Assembly (NCBI GenBank): GCA_949361645.1
Contig: OX442418.1
Span: 7,939,376 to 8,003,375, forward strand
From: Spongilla lacustris
Taxonomy: Eukaryota > Porifera > Demospongiae > Spongillida > Spongillidae
DNA: 64,000 nt
Direction of reading: 5' to 3'
Shown: one piece after another, positions 24,481 to 34,871 of the stretch
Position numbering within the stretch: the stretch's first letter is position 1
Layout of the letters: the number at the start of each line of letters is the position of its first letter
Translations under genes and position numbers: made by a program
Notes under the pieces: generated by a model
What the model was told of the DNA's origin: nothing
Databases searched by the model: none
What the model saw: only the letters and a program-made list of their open reading frames with translations

Positions 24481-25074
24481 CTTCATACCTTTTCATCATC
24501 TGCACATTATGGTACGCCTGCAAAGCTGCAAAATGTGGTGGAGGCAGGGACAATGGAGAGGTACATATGCCACTGAGAACCAATCCATTGACAATGTTCG
24601 TGTTGTATTATCCTCTCTCTCTCTCCTCCCATTCAACAGATCATCCTCCATCCAATATGCCAACATTTTCCTATGCTGCTGTCATTAGAAGCTATATTCA
24701 TGAGTGTGTGCATTGTGAAACTCAGTATCCTGATACATGTAGTTGGATTCTTATGCCTTCTTGTGATTTACATACTGATTTTATTTGACATGGTTATATT
24801 ATTCAATATGAAAACTTTTTAAAAGCACCCTAACAAGTGTGCAATACTTGGCACATCTTTAGCTGGGGACATACAACAACTCTTAAATTCATCTGGTGAA
24901 TGTTAACTTCAAGGGGAGGGTATATCCCAAAAATCTTTTACCATGCACAGTGAATGTCACAATCTGGGACAGTATCTGGTGTTTGAGCACACACCCAACT
25001 TACTCACCCCATGCCATTGTAGGTTAGGGGGGAGTAGTGTGATGGTAGTATATATAAATATAGTATAGTAGGTG

Positions 25075-25860
25075 TGTGTGTGTGTGTGTTTGGGGGAGGG
25101 GGAGGGGAATGCCAAATAACTTTTGTGTAACTTAAAATTTCTATCACCTGACTCAAACAATGGACAGTGAAGTGTTTCCTCTACTCTGGGACATGATTGG
25201 GACAGTATGTAATGTTTAGGTAGCATAGCAGTATGCATGGGTCATATGTTTGGGGGAGGGGGGGGGGGGGGTAAGTGACTTTTGTGTAACTAAAAATGTC
25301 TATCACCTAACTCAAACAATAGACAGTGAAGTGTTTCCCCAGCTACTCTGGGACATGATTGGGACAGTATGTAATGTTTAGGTAGCATAGCAGTATGCAT
25401 GGGTCATATGTTTGGGGAGGGGGGGGGGGGGGGGTAAGTGACTTTTGAGTAACTAAAAATGTCTATCACCTGACTCAAACAATAGACTCTGGGACATGAT
25501 TGGGACAGTATGTAATGTTTAGGTAGCATAGCAGTATGCATGGGTCATATGTTTGGGGGGGGGGGGGGGGGGGGGGGGAGGGGTAAGTGACTTTTGAGTA
25601 ACTAAAATTTTCTATCACCTGACTCAAATAATAGACAGTGAAGTGTTTCCACCTACTCTGGGACATGATTAGGACAGTATGTAGCATACATGGGTCATAT
25701 GTTTGGGGGGGGGGGGGGGGGGGGGGGGGGTAAATGCCAAATGACTTCTGTGTAAATATCACCAGACTCCAGTGAAGTTTTCCCCCTAAGTTTACTCTGG
25801 GACAGGGTTAGAATAGTATATGCATGGGTGATATGTTGGGGAAGGGGGGGGGGGGGGCAT
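25075..25860. repeat. Tandem repeat with poly-G core, six diverged units
   Basis: Units of about 130-190 bp each carry GGGTCATATGTTTGGGG, an expanded poly-G run, then GTAAGTGACTTTTG(T/A)GTAACT, CTATCACCTGACTCAAA(C/T)AA and a CTCTGGGACATGATTGGGAC block. G runs start near 25085, 25255, 25418, 25556, 25705 and 25842. Frames across it are proline-rich artefacts. Confidence 0.9.
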
Positions 25861-25909
25861 AATGACTTAAGCGTGTTATCATGTAACTTATTGGTTAACA
25901 CATTAATAG

Positions 25910-26700
25910 GAGGTGTGTGATAGTAGGGAGGGGTGTGATGGTAGGTGGGGTGTGATGGTAGGTGGGGTGTGATGGTAGGTGGGGTGTGATGGTAGGTGGG
26001 GTGTGATGGTAGGTGGGGTGTGATAGTAGGGAGGGGTGTGATAGTAGGGAGGGGTATGATAATAGGGAGGGGTGTGATGGTAGGGAGGGGTGTGATAGTA
26101 GGGAGGGTGTGATGGTAGGGAGGGGTGTGATGGTAGGGAGAGGTGTGATGGTAGGAGGGGTGTGATAGTAGGGAGGGGTGTGATGGTAGGGAGGGATGTG
26201 ATGGTAGGGAGGGGTGTGATGGTAGGGAGGGGTGTGATGGTAGGGAGGGGTGTGATAGTAGGGAGGGGTGTGTTGGTAGGGAGGGATGTGATGGTAGGGA
26301 GGGGTGTGATGGTAGGGAGGGGTGTGGTGGTAGGGAGGGGTGTGATGGTAGGGAGGGGTGTGATGGTAGGGAGGGGTGTGATGGTAGGAAGGGGTGTGGT
26401 GTTGGGAGGGGTGTGATAGTAGGGAGGGGTGTGATGGTAGGAAGGGGTGTGGTGTTGGGAGGGGTGTGATAGTAGGGAGAGGTGTGATGGTAGGGAGGGG
26501 TGTGATGGTAGGGAGGGGTGTGATGGTAGGGAGGGGTGTGATAGTAAGGAGGGGTGTGATGGTAGGGAGGGGTGTGGTGGTAGGTGGGGTGTGAAGGTAG
26601 GGAGGGGTGTGGTGTCGGGAGGGGTGTGATAGTAGGGAGGGGTGTGATGGTAGGAAAGGGTGTGGTGTTGGGAGGGGTGTGATAGTAGGGAGGGGTCAGG
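25910..26700. repeat. 18-bp G-rich minisatellite, about 43 copies
   Basis: Head-to-tail units of GGTAGGGAGGGGTGTGAT, with an initial run of 17-bp variants (about 25935-26020) and periodic GGTGTTGGGAGG variants. The period is a multiple of three, so long frames are open on both strands. The G-rich plus strand could form quadruplexes. Confidence 0.95.
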
Positions 26701-28250
26701 TGTGAAGAGGTTGTATGCTAACATCTATCTTCGTGGGCTATTTACTTTACATGTAATTAAAACGAGCGCAACTATTATACACTCCGGTATTTGGTTTTGG
26801 TCATTAGTTAGGCCAGCTACCCGGCCGGGTAGGCTAGGACCGGAGCTAGCTAGATGGAGCTCGAGCGGTATACGGTAATTGTAAAGTGACCTCTACGCGC
26901 GCAAAACGGTTACTAAAGCCACACCCACTGGCTAGCTCGACTGTCTTCCTTACGAACCACGCTCATCACCTTTAGACACCTTCTCTATGTCGGTGATATT
27001 AGAAAAGGAGTGGTTGATACGCAATAATATGCCCTGTTGTGCCTGTAAAACACCACGCATCTTGGCTATGTCGACTGGTAGTACTGTACCGGTAGTACCT
27101 ATACCTTTCGATCGCGATTACACATTTGTAGAGTCCTTCAACCACAATCACGAATGTATCTGTAACCTACTAGTATAGTACTCACCCGCCCGGCTATGTC
27201 GATGCGAATCTGCTTTTAATTACTGCGCACGTCACGTACTGGTACTAACTCGACACAATTAAACCTAGCGCTAGCTAGTGGCTCAACGAGTCGACAGTAT
27301 TATGAATCAGCGCTAGCCGAGAACTGCATCATTTGTACGCTTGTACAACGTGATCGCTTTACAGAAGCTAGCTATCATGCATGTTGGTCTGATCGCAGCT
27401 AGTATAGTCCAGAGTGTGCATGTTCGCACGCGCGCCTCGTACGCCCTACTTTTGCTCCTGATGGTACTTGGTGCATGTACGTCCCGCTCCGACATCCGAC
27501 TCCATGCACTGACAGCTAACATCTTACCGCCATGCAACCGTGACGTATGCATGAATTACATCATATATTTGTCCCACATTTTACAGTGGGGTCCAAAAAA
27601 TTGCCATTGGAACAAACCGCGAAGGGGGCAAAATTATACTACTTGTGCCTAAAAATGTCTTGGTGGTTCAGATTTAATATTCCAGTTGGTAGACTTGAAC
27701 TTTCCATCTGCGTGAATGGAAAGAAATTGAAGAAACATAACAATTGCATGTTCCATGTACTAACGTATGTAGTGAACACAACACTGCGTACGGAACATGA
27801 AGTGGACAGATTTTAACGGAGACAAGAACACAAAAGAGATGGGGTATCTTCATCTGTATCATAATCCGTTTGGTAGACTTAACATTTATATTCCGTTTAA
27901 GAACGGTGCGCGTTATAAGACATTTCTCCATAGACTTCCCGTTCAATTAATTTTTAACGCGTAACGCGGGTATTCAAGTCCGCAATAGCTGGACATGAAA
28001 TCATCTGCACTATAACACCTCTGAAGTACACCTGAACTGCATCTAAGGCAATAAAAAGAGTGGTGTTCACCAGTTATCTGAACGATGACACAGGGTAAGC
28101 GCAACATGTCAAAACATGTTCTGTCTATGCGAGGAATGCGCAGACTTGCACAAGAAGTTATTCTTAGTCATCCGTTTTACCGTTGCTAAGTATGCGTCAT
28201 TTGCCTTTTCACGAACCTTCAGATGTTTCTCAACCGTTGCTAGTGGACTT
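26701..28250. other. No gene called; Tc1-like terminus at 27582
   Basis: 27582-27600 reads TACAGTGGGGTCCAAAAAA, the form of a Tc1/mariner-type terminus at a TA dinucleotide. No partner end or transposase frame was found downstream, so it is at most a fragment. The remainder shows no convincing genes. Confidence 0.35.
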
Positions 28251-28464
28251 TCAGGGCATGAGTTGATTTAGTTTCTTATTAGTGTTTTCCTTCACATCCC
28301 TGCCACCATTTTCATTGGCCTCTTCCTTGTTGACTGAAATGTCATCTGCATTATCATCATCTATCATGCTACCACCATCTTCATGGTCCTCCTCCTTAGT
28401 GCCATCATCTTCCATACTACTACCATCTTCACGGTCCCCCTCCTTAGTGCCATCTTCTTTCATG

Positions 28465-29248
28465 CTACTCAGGCCCGTAGGCTGATCGGGAGACGGGGGG
28501 GTTCGGGAAAGCAATAAGGTGGAACTGATTAAGAGCGGGGATGGGAGCAGGAGGGGGCGTAGCCCCCTCTCGCCCAGCTAGGGGGTATGGGGGAGCGCTG
28601 TAAGCTCCCCCATCGGGGTCTGGGGCTCCGCCCCAGCCGCTTTGCAACTTTTGCAATTTTTCAGCCACAAAACATAGCATAATTGCATAGAAACATGGAT
28701 AGCCCAGTTTGTGTTCCCGTTCAATAATGAAGTACATGTAGGTCTGGCTTGCGAGTTGCGAGTCTAAAGGCTGGCATACACGGGGCAACTTCCGGGCGAT
28801 TTGTCGTATGCAACTCAAATGACTACATGTAACAGTATATGCTAGTTGGGCGTAGCCCGACCTTCGCGTATCCGCCAATACGCGAAGGTCGGGCTACGCC
28901 CAACTAACAGTATGCATGGGTAAAAGTTCCGCAATTCTTGATCGTATGCGGAACTTTTACCCATAGTTGCACGGAACCCGTAATTTAATTCACGGACCCT
29001 CCCCCTGTTTCGCCGCTGCTGTTTGTTGTGGGCGGGACGTGGGCGCCCCATTTTAGAATGGATGTCCCGCGGTTGCTAAGCCTGCATGTATTGTTATCTC
29101 ATTCTCGCGGGCTATAGCTATACATGTATAGAAGTTATGAATAAATTATTTTGATGGCAAGCGGAACTAGTTCTGACGAGCGGGGGGGGGGGGGGGGGGG
29201 GGTCGACCGAACCCACCGACCCCCCCCCAGCCTACGGGCCTGACTACT
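28465..29248. mobile_element. 773-bp non-autonomous DNA transposon
   Basis: The element 28470-29242 has perfect 15-bp terminal inverted repeats, CAGGCCCGTAGGCTG and CAGCCTACGGGCCTG. It is flanked by CTACT on the left (28465-28469) and on the right one base beyond the end (29244-29248). Removing it together with one CTACT copy restores the repeated acidic-tail sequence of the surrounding relic, which supports recent precise insertion. The interior is GC-rich near the left end, has a poly-G run (29182-29203) and carries a nested palindromic element. No transposase is present and the superfamily is not assigned. Confidence 0.85.
28843..28906. mobile_element. 64-bp near-perfect palindromic MITE
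   Basis: TAGTTGGGCGTAGCCCGACC continues into CTTCGCGTA and returns as its exact complement ending GGTCGGGCTACGCCCAACTA, with a loop of only a few bases. Flanks AACAGTATATGC (left) and AACAGTATGCAT (right) look like a slightly altered duplication of roughly 9 bp. It lies inside the 28470-29242 transposon and so inserted later. Confidence 0.85.
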
Positions 29249-29616
29249 ACCATCTTCATGGTCCCTCTCCTTAGTGCCATCATCTTCCATACTACTGCCA
29301 TCTTGATGCTCCTCATCCTTACTGCTATCTCCTATGTTGCCAGTATCATCATAGTCCTTTTAACAATAATTTTCTTCAACACCATTCTCCTTTACAACCC
29401 CCTCCACGCCACTTTCACTATACTCCCCTATGATATCCTCTTTGACACATCTGTCATCTTTAAGTATCTTTCATCTGACTGAAACATCCGGTAAAACCAC
29501 TGACCTGGGAGGCTGCCCGAACACCAACTCATGCTTCGTGGATTCATGAACTTGCTGTGTCTATAGAAGAAACATTCTTATGAATTTATATTAACATCAA
29601 CTTACAGAAATGTGGG

Positions 29617-29800
29617 TTAACCTTCTAACGCTCGAGGTGGTCGAAGTGTGCCGACCGTGAGTTAAGAGTTAAGGTCTACCATTGGCCGTTCCCCTGGGTC
29701 GCGTGATTAGCCTCGTAGCACCGTGTTTGGGGGTGTGGTGAGATGGCACCCCCCAGTCGTACGGTGCCAGATTCCTGCCCAGAGTATCACATCATCCGCA
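29617..29800 (-). repeat. Ngaro split direct repeat B2
   Basis: Matches B1 from TTAACCTTCTAACGCTCGAG through GGTCGCGTGATTAGCCTCGT and again at CAGATTCCTGCCCA. B2 carries about 60 bp between these blocks that B1 lacks. Its outer edge is the 3' end of the element. Confidence 0.85.
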
Positions 29801-29824
29801 GTGGATAATGGAGAACACATCATT

Positions 29825-29990
29825 AAAAAAAAAAAATGAGAGAGAGAAATCCGTCTGTGCGACTGGCCACGTGGTGAACACTGGTTCGCGCAGGCGCAAT
29901 GTAGTATTAGAATATCGCTAGGGCGATGCTCACGTGCGTGCGTGCTGTTGGGCTCGTCGGTTAACTTGGTTTAACTTCCTTAAACCTTAT
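29825..29990 (-). repeat. Ngaro split direct repeat A2
   Basis: Near-identical to A1 (34709-34871), from AAAATGAGAGAGAGAAATCC to GGTTTAACTTCCTTAAACCT. It directly adjoins B1 at 29990/29991. Confidence 0.9.
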
Positions 29991-30115
29991 TTAACCTTCT
30001 AACGCTCGAGGTGGTCGAAGTGTGCCGACCGTGAGTTAAGAGTTAAGGTCTACCATTGGCCGTTCCCCTGGGTCGCGTGATTAGCCTCGTGCAGATTCCT
30101 GCCCAAGGAAGAGAC
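29991..30115 (-). repeat. Ngaro split direct repeat B1
   Basis: First copy of the B repeat after the recombinase gene. It is shorter than B2 because the segment between GCCTCGT and GCAGATTCC is missing. Confidence 0.85.
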
Positions 30116-30232
30116 CGATAGGTCTCGTTCCCCCCAAACAATAGATGTGTATCATTATGTAAAATTAACATTCTTAATTCAGCTCGCGCGTGCATAATAT
30201 AACGAACGGTAAATCAGTCCGGTTTGGCGGCT

Positions 30233-31162
30233 TTACTGTGTCTGTGGGTTGGATCTCGCGAGTGATGCTGTGATGGCTGCTAAATGGTCGTGGGGTGTGC
30301 GGATGTACCGTAGAAACGCAGCACTGTGCCAGCGACCAAGCATCTGTATGGTCGAATCCTCAATCCCTGCTATTGCCGCGGTGGTTGCGGCACCTATGCG
30401 GAAACTGTGACCGGCAAACTGGTCTTCGGGGTAGCCCGCAGCTTTCAGCGCGTCCCGTACTTTGGCGACAAACTTGCTCTTGGTGATCGGTACTTTGTTG
30501 CTATCGACGAAAAAGGCACCGTGGGTGTCGCCTCGAACCTTGATGTATGCCAGAATGGCCGCTACGGGGCAGAGCTGGCAGCCGGAGTGTCCTAAGAGCA
30601 CGTCGGCTCCGGAACCAAATTGGTCGCATTTGGATCTTCGCAGGTGGAACTTAACCATCGTCGCGGCTGATCGATCGTTAACCGCCACGTCCCCCCAACT
30701 TAGGTGTAAGGCTGGGTTGTACGAGGTTTCGGCTTCGACCAGCAGTTCGCCTAGCCGGAAGAAGCCAAAGAACGCTGCAGTTGCTATTGCCCAGTACACC
30801 GCGTTGTCGGGGCCGACGGCTGTGACCAGTGGACTCTGCAACCGGCGAAGTACCGTTACGGTAATTGGTAGGCGGGTCCTAGGTGACCTGCCCCCCAGGA
30901 ATTTGTCTCTCCTTATGCCATCTAAGACCCGCTTTAGAATGGGGAGTGAGGATTGGTCCCGTGGTGGTGGGAGCCCGAGAGAAAGCTGCGTGCTGCGCAC
31001 TGCGGACAAATACGACTTGATGGTCTGGGGTGCTAAGCCATCATTCGCCAGAGCAGTCGCGAAATAGCATAATAACTTTTCTGTCACTGGGAATGGGGAT
31101 AGCACATTATAGTCTGTGCAAAACCTTGAAAAACGTCTGAGTCCCGTGTCATATGAACGATG
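30233..31162 (-). CDS. Ngaro tyrosine recombinase
   Basis: An intact frame of about 290-310 residues belongs to the tyrosine recombinase/phage integrase family. The catalytic residues are in order: Arg in FFRLGELL, the H-x-x-R box in HSFRIGAATTAA, then GRWHSAAFLRYIR with the nucleophilic Tyr. The N-terminal core-binding part contains APQTIKSYLSAVR. The enzyme would integrate the circular DNA copy of the element. The frame is open upstream of the first Met (31105) to about 31162, where it meets the RNase H frame with a one-base frame change. In related elements RT-RNase H and recombinase are often continuous, so this offset is either decay or a frameshift signal. Confidence 0.9.
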   Translation of the reverse strand, partial: HRSYDTGLRRFSRFCTDYNVLSPFPVTEKLLCYFATALANDGLAPQTIKSYLSAVRSTQLSLGLPPPRDQSSLPILKRVLDGIRRDKFLGGRSPRTRLPITVTVLRRLQSPLVTAVGPDNAVYWAIATAAFFGFFRLGELLVEAETSYNPALHLSWGDVAVNDRSAATMVKFHLRRSKCDQFGSGADVLLGHSGCQLCPVAAILAYIKVRGDTHGAFFVDSNKVPITKSKFVAKVRDALKAAGYPEDQFAGHSFRIGAATTAAIAGIEDSTIQMLGRWHSAAFLRYIRTPHDHLAAITASLARSNPQTQ

Positions 31163-31173
31163 CGTTGATGGAG

Positions 31174-32906
31174 CTAGACCGTCGTGAAAATATTGGCGAA
31201 ACGATGCATCCAGGTTGGTGAGGTCCAGTCCCCCTCCGGGTCTAGTAGTAGCTCCACTGCCGTCTCTGGCACGTGCTCCTGATTTCTGCTGGCCGTTGGG
31301 ACCTTGGAAAAGAAGGAATGCAGGTTATCGCGCGATAGGTCGTCAGCGACGTTATTCTCGCCGCTGGAGATATGCGTGGCAACCAGTTTAAAGTTGTGTG
31401 CCGCCTCTATGAAAAAGAGACAGCGCAACATGTGCATCAAGCCCGGCTGCTTGCACGATCGCGATCGCAGTATCGCCACGACTGCTTGATTGTCGCAGTA
31501 ACAGAGTACTGACTGGCCGCGCCATGCTGGACCCCAGATTAGAACTGCTAAAAGGATCGGCAGTAGCTCCTTTACGGCAATATCGAGGTTCCGGGACAGC
31601 ACGCCCCATTGCCACTGGAACCATGATGACCCGTGCCAAGCTCCGCAGCCCCAGGTTCCGGAGGCGTCAGAGGTGAACTGCGACGACGCGTTAGTTGCCA
31701 GATACGAAATGCCGGCCGTTCCATGTCGTGGCGAACGCCCTCCACCATTGCAGATCCGAACGGAAACTACGGTTCAGGCGGATATGGTGTGCGCTCCCGC
31801 TGTGATGCAGCAAATCGATGATCCGCCTTAAGAATGACCGGCCTGGACGAATAACCTTACATGCATGGCTAAGGTGACCGATCAACGACTCGAGATCTTT
31901 CCGTGTGCACGATTTCTTGTCACCCCAGTCTACTAGCAGCGTGCGTATGCGGTTCAGCTTCTCAGCTGGCAAACGTAACTCGCCTGCTAGTGTGTCAATG
32001 ACTATGCCGAGGAAGGTGATGGACGAGGCCGGCCCTTCATGCAGACTTATGGGCTGCTAGGGGGATCCCTAGGTTCGAGCAGGTAAAGAGGAGCTTTTCC
32101 AGTGCTCGAGGGCATTCGTCTGACCCTGGAGCGCCCAATACCACGAAGTCGTCTAGGTAGTGGTGGACGTATGGTACCCCGACTGCCTTTAGCCTCCATT
32201 CCAAAGCGTCTGCGACAGCGTTAAAAATTTTGGCCGATGAGCGAAGCCCGAAGGGGAGCATGGGGTCTACGTATAAACGACCTTCCCATTTCATCCCAAG
32301 CAGCCAGCGGTCTCCGGGGTGAACTGGTATGAGACGATATGCCGACTCGATGTCGATTTTGGCTAGCAGCGCCCCGCGACCCAGCTGAGCCGCCACTGTG
32401 GCCACATCCTCGACGGAGGTGTAGTGCAGCGAGCAGAGATTGGGGTCGATTCCATCGTTCACGCTGCTACCCGAGGGGTGGGAAAGGTCGGTAATTAGTC
32501 TCCATTTCCCTGTGCCATGCCCCTTGGGGATGACGCCGAACCTGCTCACGTGCACGGATTTGATGTCGTCGACGAATGGCCCTAGCATCCGATTGAGTCT
32601 GAGTTCTTTTGCTAGGTACTCTGCGATCGGTTCGGGGTGCTGCGTGGCTGAGAGCATGTTGCGTGTGGCCCTGCGCAGAGGCTTGGTACGAGAGAAACCG
32701 ATTCGGAAGCCTTGTCTCAAGCCAGTACAGATGTAATTGGCGAATGCTCGGTCGGGGTGGTCGCGCAGAGCCCGTTCCCACTCGGAGTGTAGCAACGGTG
32801 TAACGCCACCTTGGAAACACATTTCAGACTCCGTCTCGAGAGATGTGTATGTTTCTAGATCCAATAAATCCTGCATGCCTGAGTAGAGGGTGCCTGCGGG
32901 GCGAGT
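31174..32906 (-). pseudogene. Ngaro reverse transcriptase-RNase H, frameshifted
   Basis: The RT part contains LLAKIDIESAYRLIPVHPGD, LPFGLRSSAKIFN and the catalytic box HHYLDDFVVLG (codons near 32150). The frame shifts at about 32040, where four extra bases follow the AHKS codons. It shifts again at about 31710, where one extra C sits before the RNase H domain. RNase H is recognised by TSDASGTWGCGAW, a KELLPILLAV helix, CDNQAVV and SSGENNVADDLSR. An acceptor-like CGCCCCGCAG just upstream of the RT (32906) suggests a second intron between gag and RT, with an uncertain donor near 33140. Confidence 0.85.
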
Positions 32907-33125
32907 TGGAATTGCGTGTGAGCTATGCTGCCTATGCATACCATGCTGCTAACATGCATATACATGCCTTCTTTAATAAAGCCTGCACACACAGGCGATC
33001 ACACTCTATTGAGTGGAGGCGCGGACCGTCGTGACGCGCAAGCGCAGTATGTGTACATATACGATATGTTAAGTTGTAATGCACTGACAGCCAATTGTAT
33101 AATACCGTGAGACATAACCATGCTG

Positions 33126-34693
33126 CTACATGCGACCAGCCACCGGCCGGTGGGGGGAACGCTCTCTGCCGCGTTGCTCGGGTGTTGCCCTCTGGTGGTT
33201 CCTTGGACATTGCGTCCATGGGTGCTGATAGGCACAATCCTGGCACACGTGGCGGTATCTGCATCGAGGATGGTGACAGCGACCTGCATTATAGAGTCTG
33301 CACACTTCTTGGCTCGGTTGGGTAGACTGCCCTGTGCCGGAGTTAATGGGGTTCGAGCCGAGAGTAGGCTCTAGGGAACATGCCGAGGTGGTGTGCGAGT
33401 CGCTGAGGCAGTGGCGGCAGCGGGGGATTGCTTTGGCGCGGCCGGTGAAAGCCTCGCTGTACAGCCTGGCGTTAGGTTGCGACCAGTCCAGGTCTTTGCG
33501 AGCAAGTGCCTCGCGTCTGTATTGCCGATCGTAGGCCACCCAAGCGCTGCCTTCGAAGTTGCGTGCCGCTCGCACAATTGAAGCTAGATAGGCCCATAGC
33601 TCATGGGATTTGCTCGGGTACCACGTCACTAGAACGGCCGCCATCCTAGCAAAGCACTCCGTCCACTGGGAGATGTCCTGTACGACTGCCTTGCGCCCCA
33701 CTCGGCGGGGGGTGAGTTGGGTGTCAAACACCACCAAAGGCTGGGCCTCGTCTTGCCAGGAATCCGGGAGCATGTCTGCCATCTCGACGAATTCGAGATC
33801 GCGTATTCTGCGGGACAACTTTGCCGGCAATAAAGCTGAGGGGTCGTACGACGTATTGCCCTGCCCGGCCAGGGATGCCCCGGTCTCGAGCTCCTGCCTG
33901 GTGAGTGGCGCCGTAGACACTTGGTTGTCTCCAGTCGCGGCGGTTAAGGGGCTAAACACTGGGACGTTCAGCGAGGAGACTGCAGAGCGACGGGAGGAGG
34001 GGTGACAAAAATGGGGGGGGGGGGGGGGGTTAAGTTGTGAGAGTACACGTGTGTGCGTGTGTGTGGAGTGGCAAGTATAGACACGTGAGTTGTAACGATA
34101 ACCATGTACCGGCCGACGCTATACGATGCCTTGCGAGCAGGCCGACGCTACGATGCCTTGCGAGCAGGCCGACGCTACGATGCCCTACGGGCCGGCCGAC
34201 GCTATACGACGCCTTTCGAGCAGGCCGACGCTACGGTGCCTTACGAGCAGGACGATGATACTTGCTACGGTGCCATACGTGCAGGCCCGTGATACGGGGT
34301 ACGGTGCCTTACGAGCAGGCTGATCGCTACGATGCCTTGCGAGCAGGCCGAATGATACGATGCCCTACGAGCAGGCCGAGGCTATATAGGTAGTTGCGGA
34401 TGCCTAAGGCTGGATCATGCAATGGCTCGTTAATGTCTGTCCGCGTGCGACTAAGGCTGGGGGCCGGGCGAGTTGTGCCTCGTGGGAGCATGCAGGCGCA
34501 TTAAAAATGCTAAATGACTCGCGTTATTTTAATGGTACTTTCGCTCACCATTGGTTTTGTAGGTGTCCGACGTTGATGGCGCCTTAGAGGATTTAGCCAG
34601 CAGTCCTTTTATCCAGGCTTGTTGCGCGTCGCTAAATGGGGCCTCGATGATGGGTTCTGCCGTGACACCGTTACCGCCTTCAGCCTGATCCAT
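33126..34693 (-). CDS. Ngaro gag-like protein with a 569-bp intron
   Basis: Exon 1 (34693-34549) starts at an ATG just inside repeat A1 and contains PFSDAQQAWIKGLLAKSS. It ends at a GTGAGC donor. Exon 2 (33979-33126) follows a pyrimidine-rich acceptor ending CTCTGCAG in matching phase (1 nt plus 2 nt). It encodes the rest, including a zinc knuckle CRHCLSDSHTTSAC and a second Cys/His cluster (CRLYNAGRCHHPRCRYRHVC). Such proteins package the element RNA. The intron (34548-33980) contains a 27-bp minisatellite and a poly-G run. The frame ends at 33126 unless a further intron joins it to the RT. Confidence 0.75.
34110..34385. repeat. 27-bp minisatellite inside the Ngaro gag intron
   Basis: Imperfect tandem copies of GAGCAGGCCGACGCTACGAT with GCCTTGC, with variable spacers such as GATGATACTTGC. 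It is restricted to the inferred gag intron, so it does not alter the coding sequence. Confidence 0.85.
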
Positions 34694-34871
34694 GAAACGT
34701 GAAAATTCAAAAAAAAATGAGAGAGAGAAATCCGTCTGTGCGACTGGCCACGTGGTGAACACTGGTTCGCGCAGGCGCAATGTAGTATTAGAATATCGCT
34801 AGGGCGATGCTCACGTGCGTGCGTGCTGTTGGGCTCGTCGGTTAACTTGGTTTAACTTCCTTAAACCTTAT

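Larger units (their letters stand above)
28251..29616 (-). pseudogene. 3' part of a KRBA2/Ginger-like integrase relic, interrupted
   Basis: On the minus strand a 45-bp GT-AG intron (29605-29561) separates the end of the catalytic region from a segment containing VHESTKHELVFGQPPRSVVL, characteristic of KRBA2/SCAND3-type integrases. An acidic, Glu/Asp/Gly-rich tail follows with repeats of SSMEDDGTKE and ends at a stop at 28251. The tail is cut by a 773-bp element (28470-29242) and also has an in-frame TAA near 29358, so this copy should not make the full protein. The 5' part of the same relic is at 34872-35265, beyond the Ngaro insertion. Confidence 0.7.
29617..34871 (-). mobile_element. Ngaro-type (DIRS order) tyrosine-recombinase retrotransposon
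   Basis: Read on the minus strand the element has gag, reverse transcriptase/RNase H and tyrosine recombinase in that order. They are framed by split direct repeats: A1 (34871-34709), then the genes, then B1 (30115-29991), A2 (29990-29825) and B2 (about 29800-29617). A1 and A2 are about 165 bp and nearly identical, and B1 abuts A2 exactly. This A1-B1A2B2 layout is the hallmark of Ngaro/PAT-like elements, which replicate through a circular intermediate joined by the recombinase and leave no target duplication. Excising it rejoins the flanking integrase relic in frame. At least two clear frameshifts make this copy defective. Confidence 0.92.

Noticed and set aside
25903..26724. 273-codon Pro/Ser/Thr-rich frame
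   Set aside because: Translation of the 18-bp minisatellite.
28465..28878. 137-codon minus-strand frame with a GGAPDPDGGAYSAPPYPL stretch
   Set aside because: It lies across the GC-rich end of a non-autonomous transposon and the nested palindrome; it is non-coding DNA that happens to be open.
30295..31067. Plus-strand frames opposite the recombinase
   Set aside because: Shadow frames of the minus-strand tyrosine recombinase.
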